The notes under the pieces: model-generated
Seen by the model: only the letters and a program-made list of their open reading frames with translations
Told to the model about the DNA's origin: nothing
Databases searched by the model: none
Shown: positions 1 to 12,150 of the stretch, piece after piece
How positions within the stretch are numbered: the stretch's first letter is position 1
Layout of the letters: each line of letters starts with the position of its first letter
Assembly: GCF_031755915.1 (NCBI RefSeq)
Contig: NC_083388.1
Span: 2,301,501-2,365,500 of the forward strand
DNA from: Ziziphus jujuba
Taxonomy: Eukaryota > Streptophyta > Magnoliopsida > Rosales > Rhamnaceae
DNA length: 64,000 nucleotides
Direction of reading: 5' to 3'
Program-made: the position numbers and the translations under genes

Positions 1-216
1 GGATGGCTAATATTGATTTAGATTTTCCATTTTCAAAAGAAAAAGTCAAAGAGTAGTTTTAAATTCTCCAAGATTCTTCATATGCTATCACCATTAATGC
101 AAGTACCTTAAACATTTTTTAGCACAAGAAGAATTACGTGTATCATGCAATCAGATTAATCCAATCAAACAACCAATATCAACCAGGAAGACCAGATTGT
201 TTATACCTTTATGTAC

Positions 217-959
217 CTTCCAAATTTAGTTCCTTGATCTTTTCTAATAGTGGAACAACAGGCTCTATGACAATATAGATAGCAACCTTTGTAGTATTAC
301 CACAAAAAGTTTTAGTCTCCATACTATAAAGGAATGATAAAATATTTGGTTGTTTGACCTGAAAAGAACAAATGTGACCTTTTTATACTAGTAGGTATCG
401 CAGAAAAATTCCTTTACAGAAGGCTAGTAACAGAAGGATAAAGTAGCTAGACAGGGAAACAAAACATGTATTAAAGCTTTAGAAAAATAGGCATACTATC
501 AAACAAAACCTATGGACTCTGAAAAAACAACCATGTTGAGTTAATGCTTGATAAAATAAAAAATTTAAACATTTTTTTACAAAGATATTACACTTAAATT
601 TTATCAGATTATTGGATTTCAAATTTCAAGGATGTGAGAATCTTTCATATCAATTCCCTCTTTGATTTTGATAGGTGTATGTGACAAGAAAATCCACAAT
701 GCATCAATCCGCTAATATCTAAATTCAAAAAAGTAGCAACCAAAATATTGAAAATTGCAAATAGAAGAATATTTAAACCAATCCAAGAAACCAAAGAGAA
801 TAAGAACTTTCTCAAGAAAAATACTAACCACATCAAAGAGTAAAACAAATGAGAACTTATAGTTCTGAGGCGCTTTACACCATTACGACCAGCAGCTAAA
901 TGTCCATCTTGGGCATTACTTCCAGAAAGAGAAAATATACATATAACAGATCCATCATC
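217..959 (-). pseudogene. SCY1-like (SCYL1/CTEXP-type) pseudokinase gene fragment, two exons
   Basis: Two exons read in frame on the minus strand. Exon 959..861 (33 codons) contains FSLSGSNAQDGHLAAGRNG and ends KRLRT; exon 358..217 contains PNILSFLYS and then EPVVPLLEKIKELNLEG. As I recall the plant SCYL1 family, these are consecutive N-lobe segments of the kinase-like domain, a family of catalytically weak kinases involved in Golgi/COPI trafficking. Acceptors are good (TTTTAG, TTTTCAG) and the donor after 217 is GTACAT. The junction after KRLRT, however, is followed by ATAAGT instead of GTAAGT, so the donor looks mutated. No first coding exon (start codon plus glycine-rich segment) is visible up to CNX1, and the expected next exon is not recognisable in 1-216. 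It could be a 5'-truncated or decaying copy, or a live gene whose other exons I missed; there are no internal stops. Confidence 0.55.
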
Positions 960-1500
960 CTAAAATACCAATTAAAAGTATATCAACATATCATGTATTT
1001 ATATATGATAAAATTTTCTTAGATTAGAGGAATTGGAGATTGAAATTTGTAATTGACGTATAGGAAATAGCCAATAATAAGATCTTAGGAAGATCTGAGC
1101 ATATAGACACATCCAAGACTTTAACAGAACAGGTTATGGAATAGCTTCACTACTAAAATTTTCTCTTCATTTGTATGAGCAAAAGCATTATATAATTTCT
1201 ACCACACACACGCAACCTAATAAAACATATCAACAAACAGTTAAAATGCATATGATTTTGGCCCCAAATAATAAAACCCAAAAGTAATAGCATTCTAAAA
1301 ACAAGTTCAGTAATTAATAATTACTATATCCCATGTATAAGATCCATTAACTTAATATTTCAATTGTAATAATCAACAAAATTTCCAGAACAGCTAATAA
1401 AAACAAAAGTAAAAGCAGACCCAAAAAACTGAACGGAACAAAAAGTAAAAGAAGATTTAAGGGGGCTGAATGATCATCGTCACCTGATGAGGTTATTGTT
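960..1500. other. AT-rich spacer, nothing recognised
   Basis: No open frame with recognisable protein similarity on either strand. It holds a short CA-rich stretch near 1203-1215 and A-rich sequence near 1390-1460. A first exon for the SCY1-like gene was looked for here and not found. Confidence 0.5.
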
Positions 1501-1517
1501 TTAGTTGTCTCAGTGAG

Positions 1518-1724
1518 TCAGTGAGAAGCAGAGGAATGGGAAGAGTGGTGAGAAGAAGAAGAAGCAGAAGAAGAAGAGGAAGGAGGAGTTTGCTGTAGAC
1601 CAGCTCGTCGACTCTGAGGCTAAGATCGAGAAGGGCATGACAGAGCTGATTGCTGAGCCTTGGATGCTTCCTCCACTCGCTCCTCCTCCTGAAGAACTCC
1701 GATTGTCCCACAACGCTTCGCCAT
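1518..1724 (-). pseudogene. Frameshifted remnant of a complex I B12/NDUFB3-like subunit gene
   Basis: On the minus strand an ATG at 1724 starts MAKRCGTIG. A second frame then gives SEFFRRRSEWRKHPRLSNQ followed by a short LVYSKL segment, and a third frame gives a Ser/His-rich tail ending in TGA at 1518. Plant NADH dehydrogenase 1 beta subcomplex subunit 3 (B12), a ~70-residue inner-membrane subunit of complex I, begins MAKPLGTTGEFFRRRDEWRK as I remember it, so identity is clear. A deletion of about two bases sits just before the FFRRR segment, a second shift precedes the tail, and the transmembrane part after HALL is shortened. The coding capacity is therefore broken. No intron is visible, and there is no poly(A) or target duplication to prove retroposition. 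Confidence 0.65.
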
Positions 1725-1952
1725 TCTCTCTCACTTTCTCTTCCTCTTCTTCTTCGTGCTCCGTTTAGGTGGAAAAATGGCATAACCTTACATCTTCATT
1801 CTTCCTTTTCACATTTGCAAAGGGTAATATGGGGATATTTGAAAATAGAAGGGTAAAACAAAAAAGGTTGGAAACGGGTGGGTAGTTTTCATTAGAGCCT
1901 TTAAAACAAGGGTATTGGGCCAAATTCCCCTCATGGATACTGCCTTTTCTTT

Positions 1953-2241
1953 TGGACAATTACTGCATGAAAAGTATGGACAAAGTAACTATAAAATGGA
2001 AAGGCTGAAAATTTTTTTACATAATGTAGATCCAAGATTATGGAAGCATTAATAAACAGGGTCTAGATGCCACAAATAGTCGTCGAATAGCCTAAAAACG
2101 GTTCTTATAAGATCAAGTATAGAATGTTTAGTATGTAAAGAATTCTTAACTAAACCACCAGTTTAAAGTTAACAAGTACATTCAAATTACTTGCAGATTA
2201 CGTATCTTTTTTAAAGCACTGTGCAGATATTTAGTTATGGG
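1953..2241. repeat. Direct repeat copy A (partner at 9564-9877)
   Basis: About 290 bp nearly the same as a segment in CNX1 intron 2. Shared landmarks in the same order are GGACAATTACTG, GATCCAAGATTATGGA, GGTCTAGATGCCA, CCTAAAAACGGTTCT, AGAATTCTTAAC and GCAGATATTTAGTTATGGG. Copy A lies downstream of the CNX1 stop. The copies differ by scattered substitutions and small indels. No terminal inverted repeats or coding potential seen, so the element type is unknown. Confidence 0.75.
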
Positions 2242-2569
2242 TTGTTTTTCTAGTCAACCAATAGGACTCCGAGTACTTGTAGGAAAGTTTTATAAAACTA
2301 GTCCACCGGAGCATCAGTTTGAAACCGTACAAAGTGAGCCTTGTCTCTGGCATAGTATGCCTTGTCTTTGGCTACTGAAAACTTGAAAATCTTTGGCAGA
2401 TTGATTATAGAAACTAGCTATGTCATAGCACAACATTAGCAATTTTCCTCGCTGATTTTAGTCCCCTACCTCCAATCCTGGAGCAGCTGCATTTGCCACT
2501 CCCTATTTATGAATTTTGCTACACCCAAAATTACATGAAAGTTCAATATTTTCTAATTCATTATACTTT

Positions 2570-3302
2570 CTAGTGGGAACAAGAACAGCCCATCTCTCTG
2601 CCACTGCCAGCTGCAGATTTATAACTCCTTTCCCACTCATCCACAGGTGCAGCTTGCGCATGAGGGACATGACGAGGATGTTTCTCTCTCTTATCTCCTT
2701 TTAACTGCTTCAATGCATGTTTAAGGGCAGGCAACAAAGCCTCCATGCACTCAGCAACCGCATTAGGATTCCCAGGCATATTAATAATCTGTAAACAAAT
2801 CAAAGAAATGGAAACACCACTCATTAATAACCAATTTATGATCCTGACAATCTCATGTAAAGTTTACAGCCACAGCAAATGTTCCACTTATGATATATAA
2901 AGGTAATGAAAAGCAAGATCATTGCCTAAATATAACAAGCTAAAGCTCAAGAACAACTATAAGTGGAAATGGAACCTTAACAGAAATACAGTTGCATTAC
3001 AAATTTTATAGACTCTAGTTTAACAGTAGCCACATTATCTTATGACTGTTAGGAGTTCAAATGATTAATATCAAATATTATTTTCAAATAGATTGCTCCA
3101 GTTACTTAAAATATAACATAAGTTTTATCTGACTTAATTTCCAACTTTCACATTACAAGATGAGAGAATAAAGTTTCCATTTTATTCAAGGTTAAGTATT
3201 CAACTTTGCTTGTCCAACTCATTCATAGTATCATGAAGGCTGTAAAGGAAACAGAGGGATCTTTGTACCTTCGTTACTAACTTTACTTATATGCCATATT
3301 TT

Positions 3303-3333
<31 letters not shown>

Positions 3334-6300
3334 GGTTAAGACCTCTTAAAAATTTAGTTTTCTCTGTCTGCTGGTCTTACTTTACCAGCTTAAAGATTCC
3401 TCTATTCCACAAGAGTTCAAAATTAGGAAAACGTTTCATTTAACAATAAAATACATTCTAATATGAGGAAAAACATCATAATAAGAAATGCATTCCTCTC
3501 CACATTTTTACTAAACAACTAAAAATATCAAAAAAAAGAATTCCAAAATGACGTTGTGGTTTACCAATGTAGATCCTCTTATTCCAGCTGCAGAGCGAGA
3601 GAGCATAGCAAATGGTGTCACCTGTAGAAGAAGAGGGTTAAAATTTAATTAAATCGATAAGATTACTTCTTTATGGACTCTAATAAGAAACGGGCCAAAT
3701 ATAGCATTCAAGTTAAATTTTAATAGCAAGGATTTTTGTGCAAGTGATGGGTTTCCATTAGCCTTTGACAAAAAATAAGAACATTAGGGTATACTGGTTC
3801 TTTTGGTGCACTGAAACTCAGGGGAAAAAACTCAGGGGAAAAGTTTCAGGGTGACTATCCCAAAATAAATGTTAGCTTCCAACCGAATTTAATTTGACGC
3901 TTGAACTTTTCTCTTCCACTCTTCCTCCAAAATCCTACAGCTTTATCCACTCGTCACCAACAAAAATGTTGCTGTCAAATGTTCACCAACAGCAACAGCA
4001 TGACCAACTCAGTCATACAGCCATTGGTCATCAGAATTGAATGAGGCAACACACACACACAACTTACTAAGCCATATATGAAACTATAAATTGACATAGC
4101 ATTCTCATTTCAAATAAATTTTCCAATAAAAGTATGCTACTCTCAGTTCATGGTCCAAACTAAAAAATTACTAGAATCCAGTCTAAAAGTCAAAGACTAA
4201 AGTCTCACCTTCAAACTTTCTTGCATCATGACATACAGAAGACCAGGCGTTTCTTTCTCTATCAACTCTTTGGTTGCTTCAGGGGTTACATCCCGTGAGG
4301 TGAAGCCAGTGCCACCTTGTTCAGGACAATTCAATCGAGGTAGATATGAGGAGTTGAAGTAAAACCATATAAGCAAGATTCCACATTCATCAAAATAAAC
4401 AAACAAGCAGAAGAACAAGAAACTTAAACTTACCAAGGGTAAGGATGAGATCCACTTTGTCAAAATCACTCCATCTCTGTAGAGCATTTTTTATTTTGTT
4501 CACATCATCAGGTACTACAGCAGTTGAAACAACTCTAGCTCCTCCCAATTTTTCTGATGATGAATTTACTACAGAAACTGCCTTAGGACCACTGAAAATT
4601 CAAAAACTATTTTTAAGGCATTACTTTTTACAAAAGAAGAAGGGGAGAAAAATACAAAGTTTTGAGTCTAAGTTGATCTTATCCCAAAAGGGTAAACCTA
4701 ACTTGTATAGTTTTGTATTCATAATGCATCCAATGAAATTGCTTTTTAACTTTTCCTCTAATTTTTTCAATAAACTTTACATTTCTAATTGACCAAAAAT
4801 AAATAAAATAAAATAAAATAAATCCTCCTAAAAAATGAAACTGCTGCAAGACTATTCAAACCTGAAACTATATGTGGTCATTTTTTTAAGGCTGGCTAAA
4901 GTAAACAATCCACCACTTTTTGAAAGAACAAGCTGTGTTGACAATGTTTATAACAAACTACACTAATTCATTCTATTTCATATATGTTCACAGGAGTAGG
5001 GAAAAAGTTACTGAGCTCTTATTTAGATACCATAATTATTGTAGCATCTTCAATTCTACTGGAAAAAAGGTGTAGAACCAAAAATGAAATCGCCACCTTT
5101 GAAAGTAAAAAGCACCCACAGTGTAACTTAGGAGGACACTAATCGCTAAGGTATCGAGAGCAAACCAAGAACCAGCTTTTCCTTTCTTCTAACTAGGAGT
5201 ATACAAGACTGGAAGGAAGGAAAAAAGCAGAAAATAAAATATCAAAGATCATAATGGAGCCCACTGTGAGCATTTGCATAGCTATTTCAGACAGATTGTT
5301 GCAAAGCATTAAGTACATCCAATTCTTTACTTTGATAAGGAGCAATATCAACTTTGCGCATTACTTTGGCATCTATAAAGTGGCCCTTTTGAAAAAAATA
5401 TTCAAAGAGGAGTATCCAGATGCAGTAAAGTTTAGACATTGAGCTTTCTAAAACCAGTCCAAGGACAATACAATAATTACTAGATTGATCCAAAGTGCAA
5501 ATATACCATTGCCACTAGTGGGTCAAAACCAGGTGTTATATTGCAGATAAATCATCCTTGCATATCAAACTTCAATAAGAAGGATCATCAACTCTACTCC
5601 AATTTAGCATCCATAAAATGTAACTTTGAAAACTAATTCAAAGAGAAATATCAGATGCATTTGTCTAAGAATCGAACTTACTATTCTTGAGAAGAAAATA
5701 TTACATGGAATGCTAGTTTTATACATGGAATGCTAGTTTTACCTTCACTAGAGTTAATAAATTATCAAAATCTTCTTTTGAATACAACAGGCATCTTGTA
5801 ACATAAACAAGATTTATCTTTTGGTTCATCAAGTTAACTTTTAAAAGAGCAAGAGTAACTTTAGAGAAATGCAGCATTAAGCCAAGCAATCAAACTACAA
5901 TGAGAACCAACCTTCCAACAAAAAACCAAAAAAATAAAAAATAAAAAAATAAAGGGAAAAAAAAAAAAAAAAAAAAAAAGAAAAACGGATGAATTCCAAA
6001 TGAAAGCAATGGCCTATTGGTAAGACTATACTTCAGAGTTCAAACTCTCAAATTTCAGTGTCATTTCCAGATGAACAAAAAACAGAAGAAATAAATCTGA
6101 TAAATGCAAGTATTGGTGACATCATCTTGATCAAGGATAGCATGTTTTGTGTTTTAAATCTGTATTAGATTTTCTATGTAGAATTTTTCATTACCTACTG
6201 GCCATATATTTCCTTTCATGATCATGGATGTTATTCCTAGTTTCTATTACAACAAAAGAAAATGATATTTCTGATATTTTATTGAAATATTGAACATTAA

Positions 6301-7558
6301 GATGCTTCTGCATGGAACAGATAGAGTTTATATCAATTATACCAAAGAAATTATAACAACTTAACTCTGTCACTGACCCAATATGTTTTTCAAAGAAATG
6401 CAATACAAAGCATCATACCTTCTATCTGGTCCAGCCCCTGATGCAACAGTATCACTCACTGTTAGGATAGCTACTTTGAATTCAGAATCAAAAGATTCAC
6501 GGGTAGTTACTTCTATAGAACTATCTTTTTGCAAAGGGAAAGTTGGATCCGACATTAAGGAACTTTTAGCAATAGCTGTACCACTCAAATCAGAAAATAT
6601 GATGGCAGGCACAGAAGTCCCAGCAGCTAGCACACCACCTTTTACTGGCAACTCTAATAGAGCATTCGCAGTCTTCATGCTTAGAAGACGGCTGCTCATC
6701 TGATGACCAGTACTCTCAGTAACAAAACTAAAAGGCAACCAGAAATAAGGGAGAAAAAAATATTATTACAATAATAATAGTTTCTTTAATAGTAAAACAA
6801 AGAGATTCACAAAAAACGATTCTTTTTGGAAAGGAAAATAAAATGTTCCTTTTCCTAAGGGAAAAAAATAGAAATAACCTACATGCATTTAAAAGGTTCA
6901 AGTAGGTAAGTACCAGTAAAAAATAAAAATAAAAAAAAATAAAAAAAGAAGAAAAGGAGGAAGAAGAAGATGTAAAAAGGCAATTTCTCTAAATGACTTG
7001 CCCTGGGTTGCCTGATCCATCGTTGACCTCCCATCTAACAACAGCACGATGGTATTCTGGACGGACTGGATCTGTCCTTAGGGGCTGGTAAAGACGGGCC
7101 CGTACCCTGCACATTGCAGACAATGGAAAATATGATAGCTGTCAGCATCATATCACCTACTATACCAGAATCTCTTCAATAGAAATTGAAGAGAGAGAGG
7201 GAGTTCAATTTTCAGAAAAGCTCCAACAACCTCACAAGATGAGGGTTCACCCATCCAGCAAGATGACGGATGGTGGGTACTACAAAGAGATGAAAACAGA
7301 CTAAACAGCTCACTGGATTTCCAGGCAGCCCAAATGCAAGAATTTTTTTCCCCACCATATTTTCTGCTAGTTTGGAATTGATCTCCGCAAAAGTCAAAGG
7401 TTTCCCTGGTTTCATGCAAACCTGAAGAGCTAATTAAATACGAAACCAACATTTTTACTTACAATTTGATTATTATGTTGTATACCATACTCAACAATTA
7501 GTTCCTGTTATGAACCTATAAAATTGTGCCAATTTTATTTTGGAAGGGAAGGGAAAAG

Positions 7559-7592
<34 letters not shown>

Positions 7593-10500
7593 AGAAGAAA
7601 CGAATAGAAAAAAATAGTTTACCTTGCTGAAATACACAGTCCCTCTCTTTCCAAAAAGTGGCTTGACAAAATCCTTGTCTCCCATGGAGACACCTCCAGA
7701 AGTAAGAAGAATATCTACCCCAGAAGAAAAGGCAGTATCCATGACCCTCTCGAGTTCTTCTTGATCATCTCTGGCAATGCCGAGGTCAAGAACTTTACAA
7801 TGCTGTTGCATTGCAGCTGCCAATATCATAGCTCGATTGGAGTCCCTAATCTGCACAAACGATGAATCAGCTTATAAGTTCAATTGTTAAGACCACAGAG
7901 AAATAAAGCCAACCTCGATAAATCCATTGTATGGTTTACAAAAACTTTAAGAAATCCAATGTTGAATTATTATAAAGGGTAATTGTGATTCAACATTATA
8001 CAAATATTGAATGAAATGTGTACTGCACTAACTTATATACATCATTGGCTTTTCTACAATAAGTATAGATATATTACCTGGCCACGCCGTAGATTCCCGG
8101 TTGTTGGCTCTACAAGTTCATCTCCAGTAGAAAGCACAGCAATATTTGGGGTCCGGTATACCTACCATGACAGCAAAACCATCAGACCATCAGTACTTTA
8201 AAAATATATCAATCACAAAGGAAAACTATTTTAATACCTTCACCATTGTTACTCCCACAGTAGCAAGGAGGCCAATTTCTGAAGCACCAATTCTATCCCC
8301 AGATTTTAATACTACAGCATCTTTCTCAATATCACATCCCTGGCTAACAGATACATAAATGAGCATATACTAAGCAGATTCAATACATGAATGAGCATAC
8401 ACTAAGTAGATTCATTAAATATCTTAGTACAGTAAGCTTGAAAAAAAAGAGGTCTTCATCAGATCACAACGATGCAAAGACATAATTAAGAAGAATGATT
8501 TAACATCAATAATACGCTGTTTGAGCCATACAGTGGCTTGGCAGTCAGACGCTTAAGTTTTGTAATCTACAAATTCTTAACCAACACATAATGAGGCAAT
8601 CATATGGATATTTTCACTTGTGCATTCACTCTTGCATAATGGTAATAAAGAAAAGGTGATGATGACATCAAGTGATGTTACTCAATGGTTTACTTCAAAA
8701 CTAACTCATTCCATTCTTAGTGATAGGTTTCCGCAAACAAAAAACCATATTTGACTTTTCTCAAAGAGGAAATCATTTTCGTTGTCTTTCTCACCTCTTC
8801 TATAACCTTCCATTTCTTAGAAGCTTAGGTTGCATCCTATCTGAAGTCTCACAATGGATTTTGGAGCCCTAAGCTTTTTCTGAGGACTTGCAAGATCAAA
8901 TTTAAAAAGGGCTCAAATCTTACCAAACTCTTTTGAAACAAGAAGTATGCGAGAAAATTTTTTTATTCATGAAAAGCCAAATACCATGCATCTTAATGCG
9001 TTTTAAAGGTGTAGATATCTAGCTGGTTCAATCCAATAATATTATACTATTATGGGCTAAAAAAACAGTCAAGAAATAGAGGATATAACTGTATTAACTG
9101 CACTGCATTAAATTATTATAGCAATTTAACAAGCTTAAAATTGAGGAACAAAGACATACCACTGGACGGATATCAGCCCCTTTGCTTGTTTCTACCAGTA
9201 TTCTCACTCTCTTCGATTGAAATGAAGAATCCTCAATTTGTTCAGTGTCCTCAACTTGAATAACTGCATCGGCACCATCTGGTATTGGTCCTGCAGGAAG
9301 CCACAACAACAAAAGGGAAGGAGTAGAAGTCAAAAACCAATTCTAAAATGGAATTTCTTTAGGAAAGACTTCTGATATGAGTCTGAAAATACTCAATTAT
9401 ATGAATTATATAACTGAATTCATGATCACGTTTAGAGTGTCTTTAACAACAACATATTTTTAAGCTAGCAAAACAGAACAGTAAGATTGCCATAGCAAAT
9501 TGGATTTCTCAAGAGTTCATACGAGTTTTCTCCTAGATTAAAAGATTTCATTTTATAGTTCAAGGACAATTACTGTATGAAAAGCATGGGCAAAGTAACC
9601 ATAAAACAATTTTAAAAAAAAAAAAAATTAAAAAAAGGGCTGACAAAATTTTTTTTTTCCATAATTTAGATCCAAGATTATGGACGTATTAATAAATAGG
9701 GTGGGTCTAGATGCCAAAAACAATCGATGCAGAGCCTAAAAACGGTTCTAAGTATAGAATGTTTAGCATTTAAAGAATTCTTAACCAAACCACCAGCTTA
9801 AAGTTAACAAGTACATCCAAATTATTTGGCAGATTACGAATGTTTTTGAAAGCTCCATGCAGATATTTAGTTATGGGGGAATTTACAGTGGAAAGTTCTA
9901 AAGATCGTTTGTTGTGAGTTGTTGTTCTGGTTAACAATTCTTGAGGCTATAGTAGAACCATTGTACCAAAATAAATGAGACTAACCAATAGATTTCTGAC
10001 TTTTAATTCGCACTTCTTGGAGCCAGGTCAATTTTAGTTTAGCGGGTTCAAACATTTTTCTATAAGTAAGTTAATACCTCCAGTTGTGACATAAGCAACT
10101 GTTCCAGGAGTCACCGTCACGCCGAGTCCATCGTTTCCGGCTCTTGCTTCGGCAATCACCGGATAGTCACCAGGCCCATCTGAAGCCACCACAGCATATC
10201 CATCCTGCACCCAAAAAATTTATTTCTCAAAATGTTAAAACTGTTAACTGAATGAATAAACAAGCTTAAAACTAGTTCACAGGAGCACAAGAATCCCAAA
10301 AATGAATCTCTTCAAACCAAAATAATAAAATAAAATAAAATAAAAAATATCAAAAATGGGCAACATTATTAACTTGGAAGGAAAATCATTCAATACCCAC
10401 TTGCTGATTAACTCAAAATAATAATAATAATAATAATAACAAAAATGGAAAATCATTCACTACCCAGTCGCTGATTAACTAAAAGAAGGAAGTCACAAAA

Positions 10501-10691
10501 TGAAACTTCGATCAAGTTGAAAATTTGTAATGGTTGACCTTGATGGAAGCAGGGTAAGGAGGCAAAGGGTCTGGAGCTTGAATATCCTCAGCCAAAACCT
10601 TGCCAAGAGCATCCTGAAGAGGCACAGTTTCAGGTGGAAGGCGCTGAGCGACTCTGAGGACCAACTGGAGAGCTTCATCGACCGAAATCAT
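2570..10691 (-). CDS. CNX1: CNX1, molybdopterin molybdotransferase / MPT adenylyltransferase (MoeA-MogA fusion), 13 exons
   Basis: Makes molybdenum cofactor in the cytosol: the C-terminal G (MogA-like) domain adenylates molybdopterin, the N-terminal E (MoeA-like) domain inserts molybdate. Exons: 10691-10539, 10204-10078, 9290-9160, 8339-8238, 8161-8078, 7850-7623, 7421-7231, 7106-7002, 6727-6419, 4591-4434, 4315-4209, 3621-3565, 2788-2570. Phases join throughout to give 656 residues; Arabidopsis Cnx1 is about 670. Visible motifs are [15 protein letters not shown] (~249-263) and GLPGNPVS (~306-313) in the E domain, and VAILTVSD (~459), [16 protein letters not shown] (~527) and MPGNPNAV (~588) in the G domain. 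The start MISVDEAL at 10691 matches the family N-terminus. Intron 8 begins with GC (GG|GCAAGT), the only non-GT donor. The ~1.8 kb intron 9 falls between the domains' linker and the G domain. No defects seen; the gene looks functional. Confidence 0.95.
5703..5744. repeat. 21-bp perfect tandem duplication
   Basis: The unit ACATGGAATGCTAGTTTTA with a TT/AT linker occurs twice back to back inside CNX1 intron 9. Probably a replication-slippage product without function. Confidence 0.7.
7561..7590. repeat. (GA)n microsatellite in CNX1 intron 6
   Basis: About 15 uninterrupted GA units just inside the intron that follows the exon ending at 7623. Likely length-polymorphic. Confidence 0.9.
9564..9877. 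repeat. Direct repeat copy B in CNX1 intron 2 (partner at 1953-2241)
   Basis: Same landmarks and order as copy A, with an A-rich insertion near 9607-9640. The two copies lie in the same orientation about 7.6 kb apart and bracket all but the first two CNX1 exons. Confidence 0.75.
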
Positions 10692-11640
10692 CGTATCAAA
10701 AATGAAAATGATTGGACAGAGTTCATTCAATTCAACGAAAGGAAACGATAGACAAAAGGTTAAAAAAACAGAGCAATTTATAGGATTTGGGTTTGAACTG
10801 CTGGTCTTGGAGGAGTGTAGTAGGGTCGGAAGAAGCGGGTTTTGGGTCTTGTCAGTTCGGGTCATGGTCATGGACTGTTTGGAGTTACGGAACGTCCCCG
10901 TATTGGACTTTTCATTTTTGTGGTGCACCTGTAAATTCATTCTATTTTTTGGATAATTTAAATTTTTCTGGGACATTACAATTTTGGGATTTTGTTTTAA
11001 AAAAAAAAAAAAGAAAGAAAAAAGACATACCTTTTTTTGGAGGATTATCAACTTTTAAAAGTTCCGAAATTGATTGATTAATTCAATTATTCTGAATTAT
11101 AATTAGTTTCAGATTGTCAAATCAAAACTTAAATAATTAAAAATTATGAACGAGATTAATTACATCACAATGATTTTTTTTAAATTGTTTCATCAATTTT
11201 GTTTTGAAAATATGTTTTTATTCAAATATATATTATTTATATGGCTTATGTAAATATTAGTTGATCAATTTTTTTTTTTTTCCACAACTTTGACAGAGAA
11301 TAGCATATATAGAAGAGCTAATCGACTTTATGACATGCCAATATGTCTTCATCATCGTGCGCATTAAATAAATAAATAAAGCTCTCAGAAAATTTTGAGA
11401 TGAAAGCAATACCAAAAGAAATAAAATTGACAAATTCATGAAATTTTGTTGAGCCATATAAAAATGGAACTCAAGGATTTGAAAAGCAAAGCAACAAACT
11501 TTGGCCAAGGAGATTATGGATGAAACAAAATGGAAATGACTTTTTATGTAATTATGATATAATACTTTCAAGCTCAGATAACCTTTTTTTTTTTATAAAT
11601 AATTTCAAGTTAAAATATATATATATTTTTAATAAATACT

Positions 11641-12150
11641 TTCAAGGTAAAATAATGTTGATAAAGAATGAAACTTAAATACAAAGAGTTATTGTAGCAA
11701 GTCCTATTCCAGCTAGCATCATTAACATCAACATTTCAACCACGCTCTCCGCATTGCAAGATGAATATATATTTAATTTAACTCGATATAAAATATTGGT
11801 AAGAACTAAGAACAAAATTTAATTGGAAATCTAAATGTCTCAGATAGAAGGCATCATTAATTAATTAACTGAAGAAGTCAACTCAAAGACTTGGCCAGGG
11901 ATCCGATTTTCTTCTTCCATATAACATTTTTTTTTTTTTTGGGGGGGGGGGCCTAAAATCTATATAGCTTATGTTAATTATTATATATAGAAAACATGAC
12001 ATTTATATATACTAATTGTCATAGTATAATATAAAAAAAAATAAATAAATAAAGTTCTAAAAGTCAAAAAAGAAAAAAATTTCGTATTGTTTTGTATATA
12101 GTTTTATATAGATGAGAGTTAGCAATCAACTTCAGAAATATTGTGAATGT
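11641..12150. repeat. Duplicated spacer block, copy 1 (partner 14080-14600)
   Basis: Shared landmarks with the partner, in order: TGTTGATAAAG, AGCATCATT, CGCTC, GGTAAGAAC, AACTGAAGAAG versus AAGTGAAGAAGGC, TTTCTTCTTCCATATAA, and GAGAGTTAGCAATCAAC. The blocks are diverged and non-coding. They suggest an old local duplication of ~2.4 kb periodicity upstream of the laccase. Confidence 0.6.

Noticed and set aside
10512..11077. 179-codon minus frame and plus frames overlapping CNX1 exon 1
   Set aside because: The minus frame contains CNX1 exon 1 extended upstream through leader and promoter sequence; the conserved start is the ATG at 10691. The plus frames are shadows.
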